32,344 nt of DNA from Myxococcota bacterium (GTDB lineage Bacteria > Myxococcota_A > UBA9042 > DTJE01), in assembly GCA_017997155.1 (NCBI GenBank), contig JAGOFO010000007.1:1-32344 (forward strand). The letters are read 5' to 3'. The stretch's first letter is position 1. The number at the start of each line of letters is the position of its first letter. The notes below the pieces were generated by a model, which was not told the DNA's origin, made no database searches, and saw nothing but the letters and a program-made list of their open reading frames with translations. Position numbers and translations under genes: made by a program. Positions 18,385 to 26,616 of the stretch are shown one piece after another.

Positions 18385-21126
18385 ATGAAATCACATGTGA
18401 AATCGTGTCTGGGGATACCACTGCTCGTGATGCTTCTCGCTGTTTCCTGCGACGACGGATGGGGACAGGGAGAAGGGCTCGTGATCACCGCGACCGTTGA
18501 CCCTGCCAGTGTTATCGCTGGTTCCACCGTGCAGGTGTCCTGTTCGATCATCGAAGGCGATGTTTCAGCCCCGGTTCCGGACGCCACCATCGAGGTGACT
18601 CCGGCCGATGGCGTGACGATAGACGGCCTGAGCATCGTCACCTCCAGGTCTGGCGGGTTCGAAGTCACGTGCCGCTCGGCATCGCTGCCTCTGGCCGAGT
18701 CGGAATCGGCGGCTTTCATCGTCACTGCGGGTGACCCGGCTGGAACGGTCGCCACCGTTTTTCCCGAAAACGTCAGCGCCGGAGAGTCGGCGACGGTTGA
18801 TTGCGACGTGGTCGACGCCTTCGGGAACGTGGTGACCGGTTTCGAGTCGCTTCCGGAAGGATCCGGCGCGCTCGAGGTTGAAGGCTTCACCGTCAGTTCC
18901 GAAACGGCTGGAGCATGGGAAGTCTTCTGCTCGGCGCCCGCCGAATTTCCTGATTGCGAAAAGAGCCCGGCGATCCTGCAGGTATCTCCCGGCCGGCCGA
19001 TCGGCCTTGAAATGAAGCTGAACCCCGACAAGGAAAACTACGCGCTCAAAGCGGCCATCAAGGTGTCGTGGATCGTCACGGACGCCTGGGGGAACGTGGT
19101 TTCCGACCTCCCGGCGGACATCGTGATTTCACCGACGGAAGGGCTGACGCTGTCGGGAAACACGCTCACGGTTAAACAGGAAGGAAACTGGACGGTCACG
19201 GTGGCTCTGCGCGACTTCGAGCTCTCCGACAGCGACCAGGTCAAGTGCGACCTGTCCGCGCCGGAACTGCAGATTGACTGGCCGCCTCGCGGCGAAACGG
19301 TTGAGGGTTCTCCGGAAGTGGAGGTTCGCGGCACCGTCATCGACGCGGCCAACAGCAACGTGACGCTCAAAATCAACAAAGAGGTCATCGCGATTGGGGC
19401 CGATGGCAGGTTCTCGATGCCGATGACCGCGAAACATGGACTGAACGGACTGCTCTTCTCGGTCAAGGATTCTCAGGGATTCGAATACTCGACCACCCGC
19501 GGCTTCTACTACTCCGATTCCTGGACACCCGTCGATGGCGAGACGCTGATGAGCGACGTGGTCAGGGACGACGGCGCAATGCTCTTTTTAGGACAGTCCT
19601 TCCTGGACGACGGCGACCATGACCGCACGCACCCCAATGATCTCGCGACGCTGATCGAGATTCTTCTGTCCAGCAACGTCGGCGGACTCCTTGATTCGCT
19701 TCCGCCGATCTCGGTTCCGATCCCGAACATCGTCAACTTCGGTATACTGGGCGTGCAGTTGCAGGGCGACCTCGAGGTCGAGGTCCAGTTCCGGGATGTC
19801 AGCTTCGGCGATCCATACGTCGAAATACGCACCAGGGACGGCGGGGTTGCCACCTCGGTCACGCTTCAGCCGGTACACATCGGCCTGGATCTGAAATTCA
19901 CAATCAAGGCCAGGGCGATCGCCTTCGGCAACACCTACGAACTTCTGGACCCGTCCAGTTCATCAGGTTCCTCGATGGAGATCGGCACGTTCGGACTCGG
20001 CGTGTCGCTGAACATCAACAAGACTCCGGATACCGACCTGACTGTTGAAGGTGATGACTTCGAGCTGACCATCGACGACATCCAGCTCGACCCGATCGAA
20101 CACCTTGAGATTGACCTCGGCACCATCGGCGCGCTGGGGATCGATCTCGGCACGATCGACTTGACCAGAATCGTCGGCAGCATCGACGACCTGTTGATGA
20201 ACTGGGTTCTTGAACCCATCCTGAACTTCCTGACGCCGCTGCTGACCGACCTGCTTGAGCCGCTCGTCGTCGAACTGATGGGCACCGTGCTCGAGGCGCT
20301 CTTCGACCAGTTGAACCTGCAGCAGCCCGTCGAGATACCGGCCATCGTCAGCGGCGGGACGCCTGTTACAATGGATCTCTCGCTGGCGCCGTCCACGATT
20401 GTGTTCACCACCTCGGGCGGCACGGTAGGCCTCGAACTGGGCTTCCTCACTGCCCACAAGGTTGATCACGACCCGATTGGCGTAATCGGAAGCCTCACCG
20501 ACATCCAGAGCAATGCATTCGCGTTCGACCCCGAACCCGGCGTGCAGGCGGCCATCGATATCAAGACCGTCAACACGCTGCTTTTCATGCTCTGGCAGTC
20601 GGGCTGGATCACCGGAAAGATCGATCTGTCAGGTCTGGTCGGCGACGTGGGCTTCGGCGTCGGAAACCTGAAGATCACGCCCGATCTCTATCTGCCGCCG
20701 ATAATCAACGACGGCGCGGTGGTCGGCGATGACGGGATGATGGCGCTCGAGATAGGCGACGCATTCCTCAAGGTTCAGGTCGACATTCTCGGGAACCCGC
20801 AGTTCTTCGACCTCTGGCTGCAGATGGCGGTTCAGGTCCAGATAGTTGCAGAGGGCTCCAACGTTGGAATCAGGTTCGGCAAGGTGACCTTCTTCCAGAC
20901 CGAGTTCGTGAACAAGGGCGATCTGGGGGACCTCTTCGACATGTTCCTTCCGTCGATTCCCGACCTGGTCCGATCGATCGAAGGCCAGGAATTCGCCTTC
21001 CCGATTCCCGAGATCGACCTCGGCTCGATCATTCCGGGGATCGAGCCCGGCACAATCGTGCAGCTCGGTAACGGCGTGTCCGATGTCAGGGAAGGAATGG
21101 TCGTGCTCGGGGCTGATCTGCTGTAG
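18385..21126 (+). CDS. Large lipoprotein: Ig-like repeats plus TULIP/BPI-like lipid-binding region
   Basis: A 913-residue predicted lipoprotein (lipobox LAVSC, Cys22). Residues about 30-300 form three Ig-like repeats (ATVDPASVIAGSTVQVSC, ATVFPENVSAGESATVDC, then a related third) and a further beta domain (VRGTVIDAANSNVTLKINKE...). The remaining 500 residues alternate long hydrophobic strands with amphipathic helices (IDDLLMNWVLEPILNFLTPL, LEPLVVELMGTVLEALFDQL) and include NTLLFMLWQSGWITGKIDLS, which resembles the C-terminal barrel of BPI/TULIP lipid-binding proteins. That fold call is inference. Met at 18385 follows AGGA; earlier codons of the frame fall on the promoter. Divergent from fadL, suggesting lipid handling at the outer membrane. 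Confidence 0.75.
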   Translation: MKSHVKSCLGIPLLVMLLAVSCDDGWGQGEGLVITATVDPASVIAGSTVQVSCSIIEGDVSAPVPDATIEVTPADGVTIDGLSIVTSRSGGFEVTCRSASLPLAESESAAFIVTAGDPAGTVATVFPENVSAGESATVDCDVVDAFGNVVTGFESLPEGSGALEVEGFTVSSETAGAWEVFCSAPAEFPDCEKSPAILQVSPGRPIGLEMKLNPDKENYALKAAIKVSWIVTDAWGNVVSDLPADIVISPTEGLTLSGNTLTVKQEGNWTVTVALRDFELSDSDQVKCDLSAPELQIDWPPRGETVEGSPEVEVRGTVIDAANSNVTLKINKEVIAIGADGRFSMPMTAKHGLNGLLFSVKDSQGFEYSTTRGFYYSDSWTPVDGETLMSDVVRDDGAMLFLGQSFLDDGDHDRTHPNDLATLIEILLSSNVGGLLDSLPPISVPIPNIVNFGILGVQLQGDLEVEVQFRDVSFGDPYVEIRTRDGGVATSVTLQPVHIGLDLKFTIKARAIAFGNTYELLDPSSSSGSSMEIGTFGLGVSLNINKTPDTDLTVEGDDFELTIDDIQLDPIEHLEIDLGTIGALGIDLGTIDLTRIVGSIDDLLMNWVLEPILNFLTPLLTDLLEPLVVELMGTVLEALFDQLNLQQPVEIPAIVSGGTPVTMDLSLAPSTIVFTTSGGTVGLELGFLTAHKVDHDPIGVIGSLTDIQSNAFAFDPEPGVQAAIDIKTVNTLLFMLWQSGWITGKIDLSGLVGDVGFGVGNLKITPDLYLPPIINDGAVVGDDGMMALEIGDAFLKVQVDILGNPQFFDLWLQMAVQVQIVAEGSNVGIRFGKVTFFQTEFVNKGDLGDLFDMFLPSIPDLVRSIEGQEFAFPIPEIDLGSIIPGIEPGTIVQLGNGVSDVREGMVVLGADLL

Positions 21127-21131
21127 ACAGT

Positions 21132-21842
21132 TCACAACGTCAGGGACGCCAGGACATCGTCCAGGGACGCATCCTTCGATGTGCCTTGATCCGCGGTCTC
21201 ATCCAGGGTGTCTGCCTCGGCGTCCATTTCCGCGCGGCTTCCACCGATGGCTCCGTCTATGGTCGCGGCGGGACCACAGTGTTTCAGAACAAAGTTCTTG
21301 CGCAACCTGGTCAACGCGGTGCGCTCGGTCCTGCACACGGTCGCCGCGCTTATCCCGAGTGCCTCCGCCACCTCGCGGCAGGTCATGCCTTCAAAGAACC
21401 TGAGTCGGATGATCTCGCGTTCGTCGTGGTCCAGAAAGTCGAGTCCGTCCAGGTCCGAGCCGAGAAAGCGTGAGAACCTCATCAACATGACCCCTGATTC
21501 GATCGAACGGTTAGGACCGTTGTCGTGATCCTTGCGGTACTGAATCTGGTCCTGTGGGTCGTCCTCGGTCAGTCGCTCCCTTGATCTGCGGCAGATGTCC
21601 CTGACGTGATCGAACATCGCGCCGCTGGCGCGTTTGCCGGCGTATGTCGAAAGCGCGCACCCCCTGTCCGGATCGAAGCGCCCGACCGCCTCCATCAATC
21701 CCACGAAGCCTTCCTGAAGGATGTCCTCACGGTCTGCGGGCGACCAGTAGTCGCGTCTGAACCTGGTCGCCAGACGCCTGACAAGAGGGACCAGCGCCGA
21801 GAGTGTCGTGACCTGCTGCCGAACCTGATTCGTCGTTTCCAT
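21132..21842 (-). CDS. Sigma-70 family RNA polymerase sigma factor (group 3-like)
   Basis: A 236-residue sigma factor. Region 2 is clear at about residues 20-85 (DILQEGFVGLMEAVGRFDPDRGCALSTYAGKRASGAMFDHVRD); the 'SGAMFDHVRD' ending is like FliA/SigB-type factors rather than ECF factors. Region 4 (about 135-185: LDHDEREIIRLRFFEGMTCREVAEALGISAATVCRTERTALTRLRK) holds the helix-turn-helix. The region between is short, and a roughly 45-residue acidic tail follows region 4. No anti-sigma gene is adjacent. GGAGGAAAGGA precedes ATG 21842. It converges on the TULIP-like gene, leaving five bases between the two stops. Its targets are unknown. Confidence 0.9.
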   Translation of the reverse strand: METTNQVRQQVTTLSALVPLVRRLATRFRRDYWSPADREDILQEGFVGLMEAVGRFDPDRGCALSTYAGKRASGAMFDHVRDICRRSRERLTEDDPQDQIQYRKDHDNGPNRSIESGVMLMRFSRFLGSDLDGLDFLDHDEREIIRLRFFEGMTCREVAEALGISAATVCRTERTALTRLRKNFVLKHCGPAATIDGAIGGSRAEMDAEADTLDETADQGTSKDASLDDVLASLTL

Positions 21843-21965
21843 CTGTCCTTTCCTCCAGGATGATGGAGGTTCTCATTTCAAGAAGCGTGCCTGAACGGCG
21901 TCGAAGGTCGGCCATAGACGCAAGATCTCCGCAACTTCTTGGATTAAAAAGACAAAGCGATTGGC

Positions 21966-21985
21966 GGCCTGATTTCAACCAGGCC
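21966..21985. repeat. Inverted repeat (stem 6, loop 8)
   Basis: GGCCTG and CAGGCC flank an eight-base loop. In the sigma-factor orientation a T-rich run follows about 14 bases later, too far for a classical terminator. It could lie in the sigma-factor leader. Confidence 0.4.
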
Positions 21986-22014
21986 GATGAACGCGGATTC
22001 CCGATCTTCTTGAC

Positions 22015-22029
22015 GGGGGCGTCGCCCCC
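22015..22029. repeat. Perfect GC hairpin (stem 6, loop 3)
   Basis: GGGGGC-GTC-GCCCCC is a perfect, very stable inverted repeat. No T-run follows on either strand, so it is not a typical terminator. Confidence 0.5.
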
Positions 22030-22045
22030 TTCCGCGGGGGGTAGC

Positions 22046-22098
22046 CACCCAGTGGTCGAGACATTGAAAAAGACAGATAATTACGTCTCGCCTGGGTG
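22046..22098. repeat. Two-part long hairpin upstream of a lipoprotein promoter
   Basis: CACCCAG (22046-22052) pairs with CTGGGTG (22092-22098), and CGAGAC (22057-22062) pairs with GTCTCG (22085-22090), enclosing a 22-base A-rich loop with a small internal bulge. The bases ACCC (22047-22050) can instead pair with GGGT (22039-22042), so two folds compete. It ends two bases before the next promoter's -35. Confidence 0.5.
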
Positions 22099-22099
22099 C

Positions 22100-22128
22100 T
22101 GGAAATGACTCGGCTCAAAGGATATAAT
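22100..22128 (+). promoter_or_regulatory. Sigma-70 promoter for the 22182 lipoprotein
   Basis: TGGAAA (22100-22105), 17 bases, then a perfect TATAAT (22123-22128). Start site about 22135, leader about 47 bases, SD AGGTGG before the start codon. Confidence 0.6.
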
Positions 22129-22181
22129 CGCGTCCAAGTCTTACGACTTGCTTTTTTCTCTTTGTTTACAGGTGGCTTCGA

Positions 22182-23735
22182 ATGAACAAGCGCTTTCTGC
22201 TAGTCTTGCTGACTGCCGTCGCCTTTGCGGGATGCGGTACAGATCCCAACGTTGACAACGACATTGTTGGCACGGATGACATGACGGAAGGGGATGTGGT
22301 CGATCCCCTCGAGGACGTCGTGCTTCCGGATGGCGCGATATGCATGCCTGGTACAGGCAAATGTTCGGCCTCAAACTACCTCATGTGTAACGCGGACGGT
22401 TCGAATTATGACGTCATTCCCTGCAATGGCGGCTGCGACGACAGGACGGGCTGTCTTGACGCTCAGACCTGCACCCCGCTGACCACCAGATGCAACACAG
22501 ACGGCACGGTTCAGGTGTGCCTTGCGGACGGTTCAGACTGGTCCGAAGCCACAAACTGCCCGGAAGGCGAGGTTTGCATCGCTGGCGGCTGCATGACCGA
22601 AAGCTGCATCCCCGGTGCCAGCCAGTGCATCGGCAACACGCTTGTCGCATGTGCCGGCGATCCGGCGAAATGGGTTGAACAGGAATGCGGAACCAAGGCG
22701 ATCTGCTTCAAGGGCGACTGCGTTGAATGTGTCAACGACGACCAGTGCGCGATTGGAAACGAGTGCCTTGACGGTCATTGCACTCCGGTGCCCCTCTCGA
22801 TAGTCACTCCGTACCTGCCCGAAGGTCAGATTAAGATAGCTTACGGCGCGACTCTCGAGGCGATGGGCGGCGTGCCCGAATACACATGGTCGCTGGTTTC
22901 CGGCACCCTGCCGACTGGCATCCTGATGTCGAACGAGGGTGAGATTAGCGGAACCCCGAGCCAGGCCGGCAACTACGAAGTCGTTATCGGCGTGACCGAC
23001 TCCAAGGGCGCGACTGTTCAGAAGCCTTACGAGATTATCATCCACGAGGAAGGTCTCAGTATCATCAGCAAGTCTCCGCTGCCCGACGCCGAGGAAGGCA
23101 CCGACTACTCGTTCCAGTTCCAAGCGCTCGGTGGAAAGGCCCCGTACGGCTGGATGATCATCGAGGGCGCTCTCCCGGACGGACTGACGATGTCCTCTGA
23201 CGGCGCCATCACCGGCATCCCGAACGCGCACGGCGATTTCACCTTCAAGGTCAGGGCCATCGACATCGATGATCCGCCGTCGTACGACTCCCGCGAATTC
23301 ACTCTGCATGTCGCGATCGCGCCGCTGGTGATCTACGGCGACCAGGAATTCAACCTGTTCATCACGAAGGCGATCATTCTGCCAGTGATCACCACCGGCA
23401 TCGGGCTGCCCTACAACGAACAGCTCAAGGCAAAGGGCGGCGTGAAGCCCTACACATGGCAGGAATCACAGATGTCGATGCTGCTCGAGATGCTGATCCC
23501 GAAGTCGGGCGTGCCGGAAGGACTGACGCTCAGTTCCGAGGGCGTACTGTCAGGCAGGGTCACCAGTGTCGACGAGGCAGTCAAGCTTGACCTCAGCATG
23601 ATCGGCATGGACTACGTGATCGAGGGCTTCTTCTTCATGGCCACGGTGACCGACGCGCAGAGCCCCGCCGATTCGGACCAGGCAATCTTCGTCATCCCGA
23701 CCATTCCGATCGACATCGGCGGCCTCGGACTCTGA
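22182..23735 (+). CDS. Cys-rich lipoprotein with putative-Ig (He_PIG-like) repeats
   Basis: A 517-residue predicted lipoprotein (MNKRFLLVLLTAVAFAGC, Cys18). Residues about 50-205 are a Cys-rich region with repeats of the form C-x-N-DG-x-x-x-x-x-C-x-x-G-C and Gx-C-x-x-x-x-V-x-C, expected to be disulphide-bonded and common in extracellular proteins of Myxococcota-like bacteria. From about 206 come repeated putative-Ig domains with the motif G-G-x-x-P-Y-x-W-x-x-x-x-G-x-L-P-x-G-x-x-x-S-x-x-G-x-I-x-G-x-P: three copies are visible (GGVPEYTWSLVSGTLPTGI, GGKAPYGWMIIEGALPDGL, GGVKPYTWQES...GVPEGL). Likely a surface or adhesive protein; no enzyme motif seen. It has its own promoter. Confidence 0.8.
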   Translation: MNKRFLLVLLTAVAFAGCGTDPNVDNDIVGTDDMTEGDVVDPLEDVVLPDGAICMPGTGKCSASNYLMCNADGSNYDVIPCNGGCDDRTGCLDAQTCTPLTTRCNTDGTVQVCLADGSDWSEATNCPEGEVCIAGGCMTESCIPGASQCIGNTLVACAGDPAKWVEQECGTKAICFKGDCVECVNDDQCAIGNECLDGHCTPVPLSIVTPYLPEGQIKIAYGATLEAMGGVPEYTWSLVSGTLPTGILMSNEGEISGTPSQAGNYEVVIGVTDSKGATVQKPYEIIIHEEGLSIISKSPLPDAEEGTDYSFQFQALGGKAPYGWMIIEGALPDGLTMSSDGAITGIPNAHGDFTFKVRAIDIDDPPSYDSREFTLHVAIAPLVIYGDQEFNLFITKAIILPVITTGIGLPYNEQLKAKGGVKPYTWQESQMSMLLEMLIPKSGVPEGLTLSSEGVLSGRVTSVDEAVKLDLSMIGMDYVIEGFFFMATVTDAQSPADSDQAIFVIPTIPIDIGGLGL

Positions 23736-23764
23736 GCCACTGCCCCTTTTGACTGCCATCAAAA

Positions 23765-24802
23765 TCAGGAAACAGGCTTGTCGCAGCGCTGCTTGTGTCG
23801 CCTGATTGCTCCACCAACGAGTGCCGAAAGAAGGTTGGGATAGGAGATGCCGGCGGCAGCCGCCGCCTTTGGAAACAGTGACTTGTCGGTCATGCCGGGC
23901 AACGTGTTCGTTTCAAGCGCCCAGATCGCCCCGTCAGGATCCAGGATGAAATCGGTACGAGAGTACCCCGACAACATCAAAGCTCTGTGGGCCAGCAGGG
24001 CCGCCTCGCGCATCCTCCGCGCCGCGCCCTCTTCCACCCTGGCGGGACAGACTTCGTCGGCCGCCGCCGGGTTGTATTTGCTGCCGTAATCAAAGAAATC
24101 GGCCTTGTGAACGACTATCTCGATGATCGGCAGGGTTCGCGGCACTCCGGTCAAGGGGTCTTCCAGGACCGGAACCGAGAACTCCCGGCCCTTCTTGTAG
24201 GCCTCGAACACCAGCATGTCTGACGTGCCCCTGACCTGCCGAAGGCCGTCATCGAACCGTTCCCGCTCGCGAACTATGGTCACCCCGAAGCTCGAGCCCT
24301 CCCTGGTGGCCTTCAGCACCACCGGGATCCCCGTGATATCCAGAGCGGCATCAAGCGCGCTACGGTCGTCAAGCTCGCGGCCTTGAAGCATCAGTCCCGC
24401 CGGAGTAGGCACGCCGCTGGCCTGGTAGACGGCCTTGGTGACCCACTTATCGATTCCCACCGCCGATCCAATCGAGTCGGAGCCGACATACGGGAGGCCC
24501 ATCAGGTCGCAAAGGGACTGTATCCGGCCGTCCTCGCCAACGGTACCGTGCAGTCCGATGAATATGCAGTCCGGCGCGATCGAGGCAATCCTTCCAATCG
24601 CTTCGGCAAACGACATCGATGGCGCGGAGGCCGCCAGGTCTCCGGCATCCGGGAAAGACATCGATCCGTCACGTCCGATCACGCAAGGGACAGGCTCGTA
24701 GCCGGCCGCTGGGAGGCTCGCGATGATCGCGGCTCCGGTCATCATCGATATGTCGTGTTCACGCGAAACGCCGCCAAGGAAGACAAGTACTCGTGGTTTC
24801 AT
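23765..24802 (-). CDS. ddl: D-alanine--D-alanine ligase
   Basis: A 345-residue ATP-grasp enzyme that joins two D-alanines for peptidoglycan precursor synthesis. Family motifs: GGVSREHDIS near the start, GLHGTVGEDGRIQ, VVLKATREGSSFGVTIV (ATP-grasp lysine), KKGREFSVPVL and, at the end, GYSRTDFILDPDGAIWALETNTLPGMTDKSLFPKAAAAAGI, which carries the metal and D-Ala ligands. MKPRVLVFLGG at 24802 is the normal start; 12 upstream codons are excluded. It lies 32 bases after hutI and is probably the last gene of that run. It is separate from any mur cluster, which is common in this bacterial group. Confidence 0.93.
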   Translation of the reverse strand: MKPRVLVFLGGVSREHDISMMTGAAIIASLPAAGYEPVPCVIGRDGSMSFPDAGDLAASAPSMSFAEAIGRIASIAPDCIFIGLHGTVGEDGRIQSLCDLMGLPYVGSDSIGSAVGIDKWVTKAVYQASGVPTPAGLMLQGRELDDRSALDAALDITGIPVVLKATREGSSFGVTIVRERERFDDGLRQVRGTSDMLVFEAYKKGREFSVPVLEDPLTGVPRTLPIIEIVVHKADFFDYGSKYNPAAADEVCPARVEEGAARRMREAALLAHRALMLSGYSRTDFILDPDGAIWALETNTLPGMTDKSLFPKAAAAAGISYPNLLSALVGGAIRRHKQRCDKPVS

Positions 24803-24834
24803 GAATTCGCCGCAAATGATTGAGAAGCCGGCGG

Positions 24835-26052
24835 TCACCCGCCGTGGTGCCGGATCCGCACCGTGCCGGCCTTGATAACGGCCGCCACGTGATCCGTCGC
24901 GTAATTATAGAACGGTTCCCTGAAGTCGACGCAGTCGAAGACCACCATGTCCGCCGGGGCTCCCGGCCCGACCGTGCCGAACACCGGTGGCAGACCGAGC
25001 GCGGACGCGGCATCCGCTGTTATCGAACGCCACACCTCCGTAGCGGACATCTTCATGAAACTCATGCCGAAAGTGCCCATCAACAGCAGATTGGATGTGA
25101 CCGATGATCCGGGATTGAAGTCGGTCGAAAGCGCGACCTTCATTCCACCGTCGATGAACCGCCTGGCGTTCAACCACTCAGGCCTGCACATACTGACGGG
25201 GCAGCCTGGAAGCAGTACACCGGTCACGCCTGCGGCGGCCATGGCCGCGATGTCGCGGTCGCTGGAATGATCAAGGTGGTCGGCGGACACGGCGCCGAAC
25301 TCGGCAGCCAGGGCACTGGCGCCGGACGCCGAGAGCTGGTCCGCGTGAATCTTGACCCTCATGCCATGTTCAATGGCCGAGGACATGATTCGCCTGCTTT
25401 CCGCGACCGTGAAGGCGACCGTTTCGCAGAACACGTCGCAGAACGTGGCAAGCCCTCTCGAGGCGACCTCGGGAATCCATTCCGAAACGATCGCGTCGAC
25501 GTGGGCGGTCCTGTCAGCAGTCCCGGCCGGAATGGCATGCGCGCCCAGAAAGGTTCGCACAACCGTAACCGGGACATGATTCTGGATCCTGCCGGCAGCC
25601 TCAAGAATCTTGATCTCATCCTGAAGGGTGAGTCCGTAGCCGCTTTTAATCTCAATCGTGGTGATCCCGGACCGAAACATGGCCAGGGCACGTGGGACGG
25701 CGAGTTCGACCAGCGTGTCAATGGAGGCTTCCCTGACCGCCTCGACAGTGCGCTGGATCCCGCCTCCCCGACCGGCAATGGACTGGTAACTGACCCCCAG
25801 GGCGCGCGCTTCGTACTCGTCGGCCCTGCTGCCGGCGTAAATCAGGTGCGTATGACACTCGACCAGCCCGGGCGTGACAAGACCGCCTTCCGCGTCGAGG
25901 CTCTCGACGCCGGAAGGGATCCGCGGACAGTCCGCCTCGAGGCCGCACCACGAAACGACGCCGTCGCGCACCAGAACGGCTGCCGATTCAACCGGCCCAC
26001 CGGAGACTGTCAGAAGGGTTCCGATATTGTGTATGAACAGATCCGCGGCCAT
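24835..26052 (-). CDS. hutI: Imidazolonepropionase
   Basis: A 405-residue amidohydrolase that opens imidazolone-5-propionate to N-formimino-glutamate, third step of histidine breakdown. Metal and substrate features match the family: VECHTHLIYAGSRADEYEARALGVSYQSIAGRGGGIQ, KIHADQLSASG, SADHLDHSSD, LLPGCPVSM and ALSTDFNPGSS. The other hut genes are not in the window, so the pathway must be completed elsewhere. MAADLFIHNIGTLL at 26052 follows a G-rich SD; it begins 25 bases after the helix-hairpin-helix gene. Why it travels with ddl and outer-membrane genes is unclear. Confidence 0.93.
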   Translation of the reverse strand: MAADLFIHNIGTLLTVSGGPVESAAVLVRDGVVSWCGLEADCPRIPSGVESLDAEGGLVTPGLVECHTHLIYAGSRADEYEARALGVSYQSIAGRGGGIQRTVEAVREASIDTLVELAVPRALAMFRSGITTIEIKSGYGLTLQDEIKILEAAGRIQNHVPVTVVRTFLGAHAIPAGTADRTAHVDAIVSEWIPEVASRGLATFCDVFCETVAFTVAESRRIMSSAIEHGMRVKIHADQLSASGASALAAEFGAVSADHLDHSSDRDIAAMAAAGVTGVLLPGCPVSMCRPEWLNARRFIDGGMKVALSTDFNPGSSVTSNLLLMGTFGMSFMKMSATEVWRSITADAASALGLPPVFGTVGPGAPADMVVFDCVDFREPFYNYATDHVAAVIKAGTVRIRHHGG

Positions 26053-26077
26053 TGGTACCCCCGGGAAGAACGACCAG

Positions 26078-26575
26078 TCACCTGACGCCACCGCCAGCAG
26101 GAGCCGCATCGGACTTCAGGAGCGCGGCGGCCTGGTTGATCCAGGACTGGAGATTGTCCCGATCGGGCAGCTTACCAAGCTCCGGGACCTTGTCCCTGAC
26201 AGCCACGATTGCGGCAGCAAGTTCGTCGGGCTGCCTGGAAACCAGGACAGACAGATTCGAAACACCGGCGTGGGTCATAATCCTGGCCACCTTGGGTCCG
26301 ACACCATCAAGGCGAAGCAAATCGCAGAAGTCGTGCCAGCGCTGCACCTCGGCCGGCTTGACCTTCATTTTCGCGGCGAGGGACGCGCGGTCCTTGCTGG
26401 TTCTGGTCCTGTCCCACAACTCGCGCGTCGACCTGATACCGTGGCCGGCCAGACGTGCCGCGACCGTCTCGTCCACAAGCCCCGTCACCGCCACGTCGTA
26501 ATGCCCGGCGAGGGCCGCCACCGGGAGGAACGACAGGACAATGGCCAGCAACAGAACGTGAATTCCCCGTTTCAT
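26078..26575 (-). CDS. Secreted protein with a helix-hairpin-helix domain (DUF4332-like)
   Basis: A 165-residue protein with a clear signal peptide (MKRGIHVLLLAIVLSFLPVAALAG). The mature chain reads as paired helix-hairpin-helix units: GLVDETVAARLAGHGIRSTRELWDRT and LRLDGVGPKVARIMTHAGVSNLSVLVSRQPDELAAAI. These resemble DUF4332-type domains, relatives of DNA-binding HhH proteins, but here exported to the periplasm or outside, so nucleic acid binding is uncertain. It follows an outer-membrane protein gene by 41 bases and precedes hutI. SD GGAG lies upstream of ATG 26575. Confidence 0.75.
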   Translation of the reverse strand: MKRGIHVLLLAIVLSFLPVAALAGHYDVAVTGLVDETVAARLAGHGIRSTRELWDRTRTSKDRASLAAKMKVKPAEVQRWHDFCDLLRLDGVGPKVARIMTHAGVSNLSVLVSRQPDELAAAIVAVRDKVPELGKLPDRDNLQSWINQAAALLKSDAAPAGGGVR

Positions 26576-26616
26576 CGATCGGTCTCCTGGAAAAGAGGTT
26601 GATTGAGCCGGTTCTG

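Larger units (their letters stand above)
21843..22181. other. Gene-free 339-base spacer with hairpins
   Basis: Between the divergent sigma factor and lipoprotein genes I see no coding frame with a ribosome site. It holds a small hairpin at 21966-21985, a GC hairpin at 22015-22029, a longer two-part hairpin at 22046-22098 and a promoter at 22100-22128. See the separate entries. Confidence 0.7.

Noticed and set aside
22015-22098. Known riboswitch (purine, cyclic-di-GMP) or rho-independent terminator
   Set aside because: The conserved cores I know of those riboswitches are not present, and no T-run follows the hairpins.
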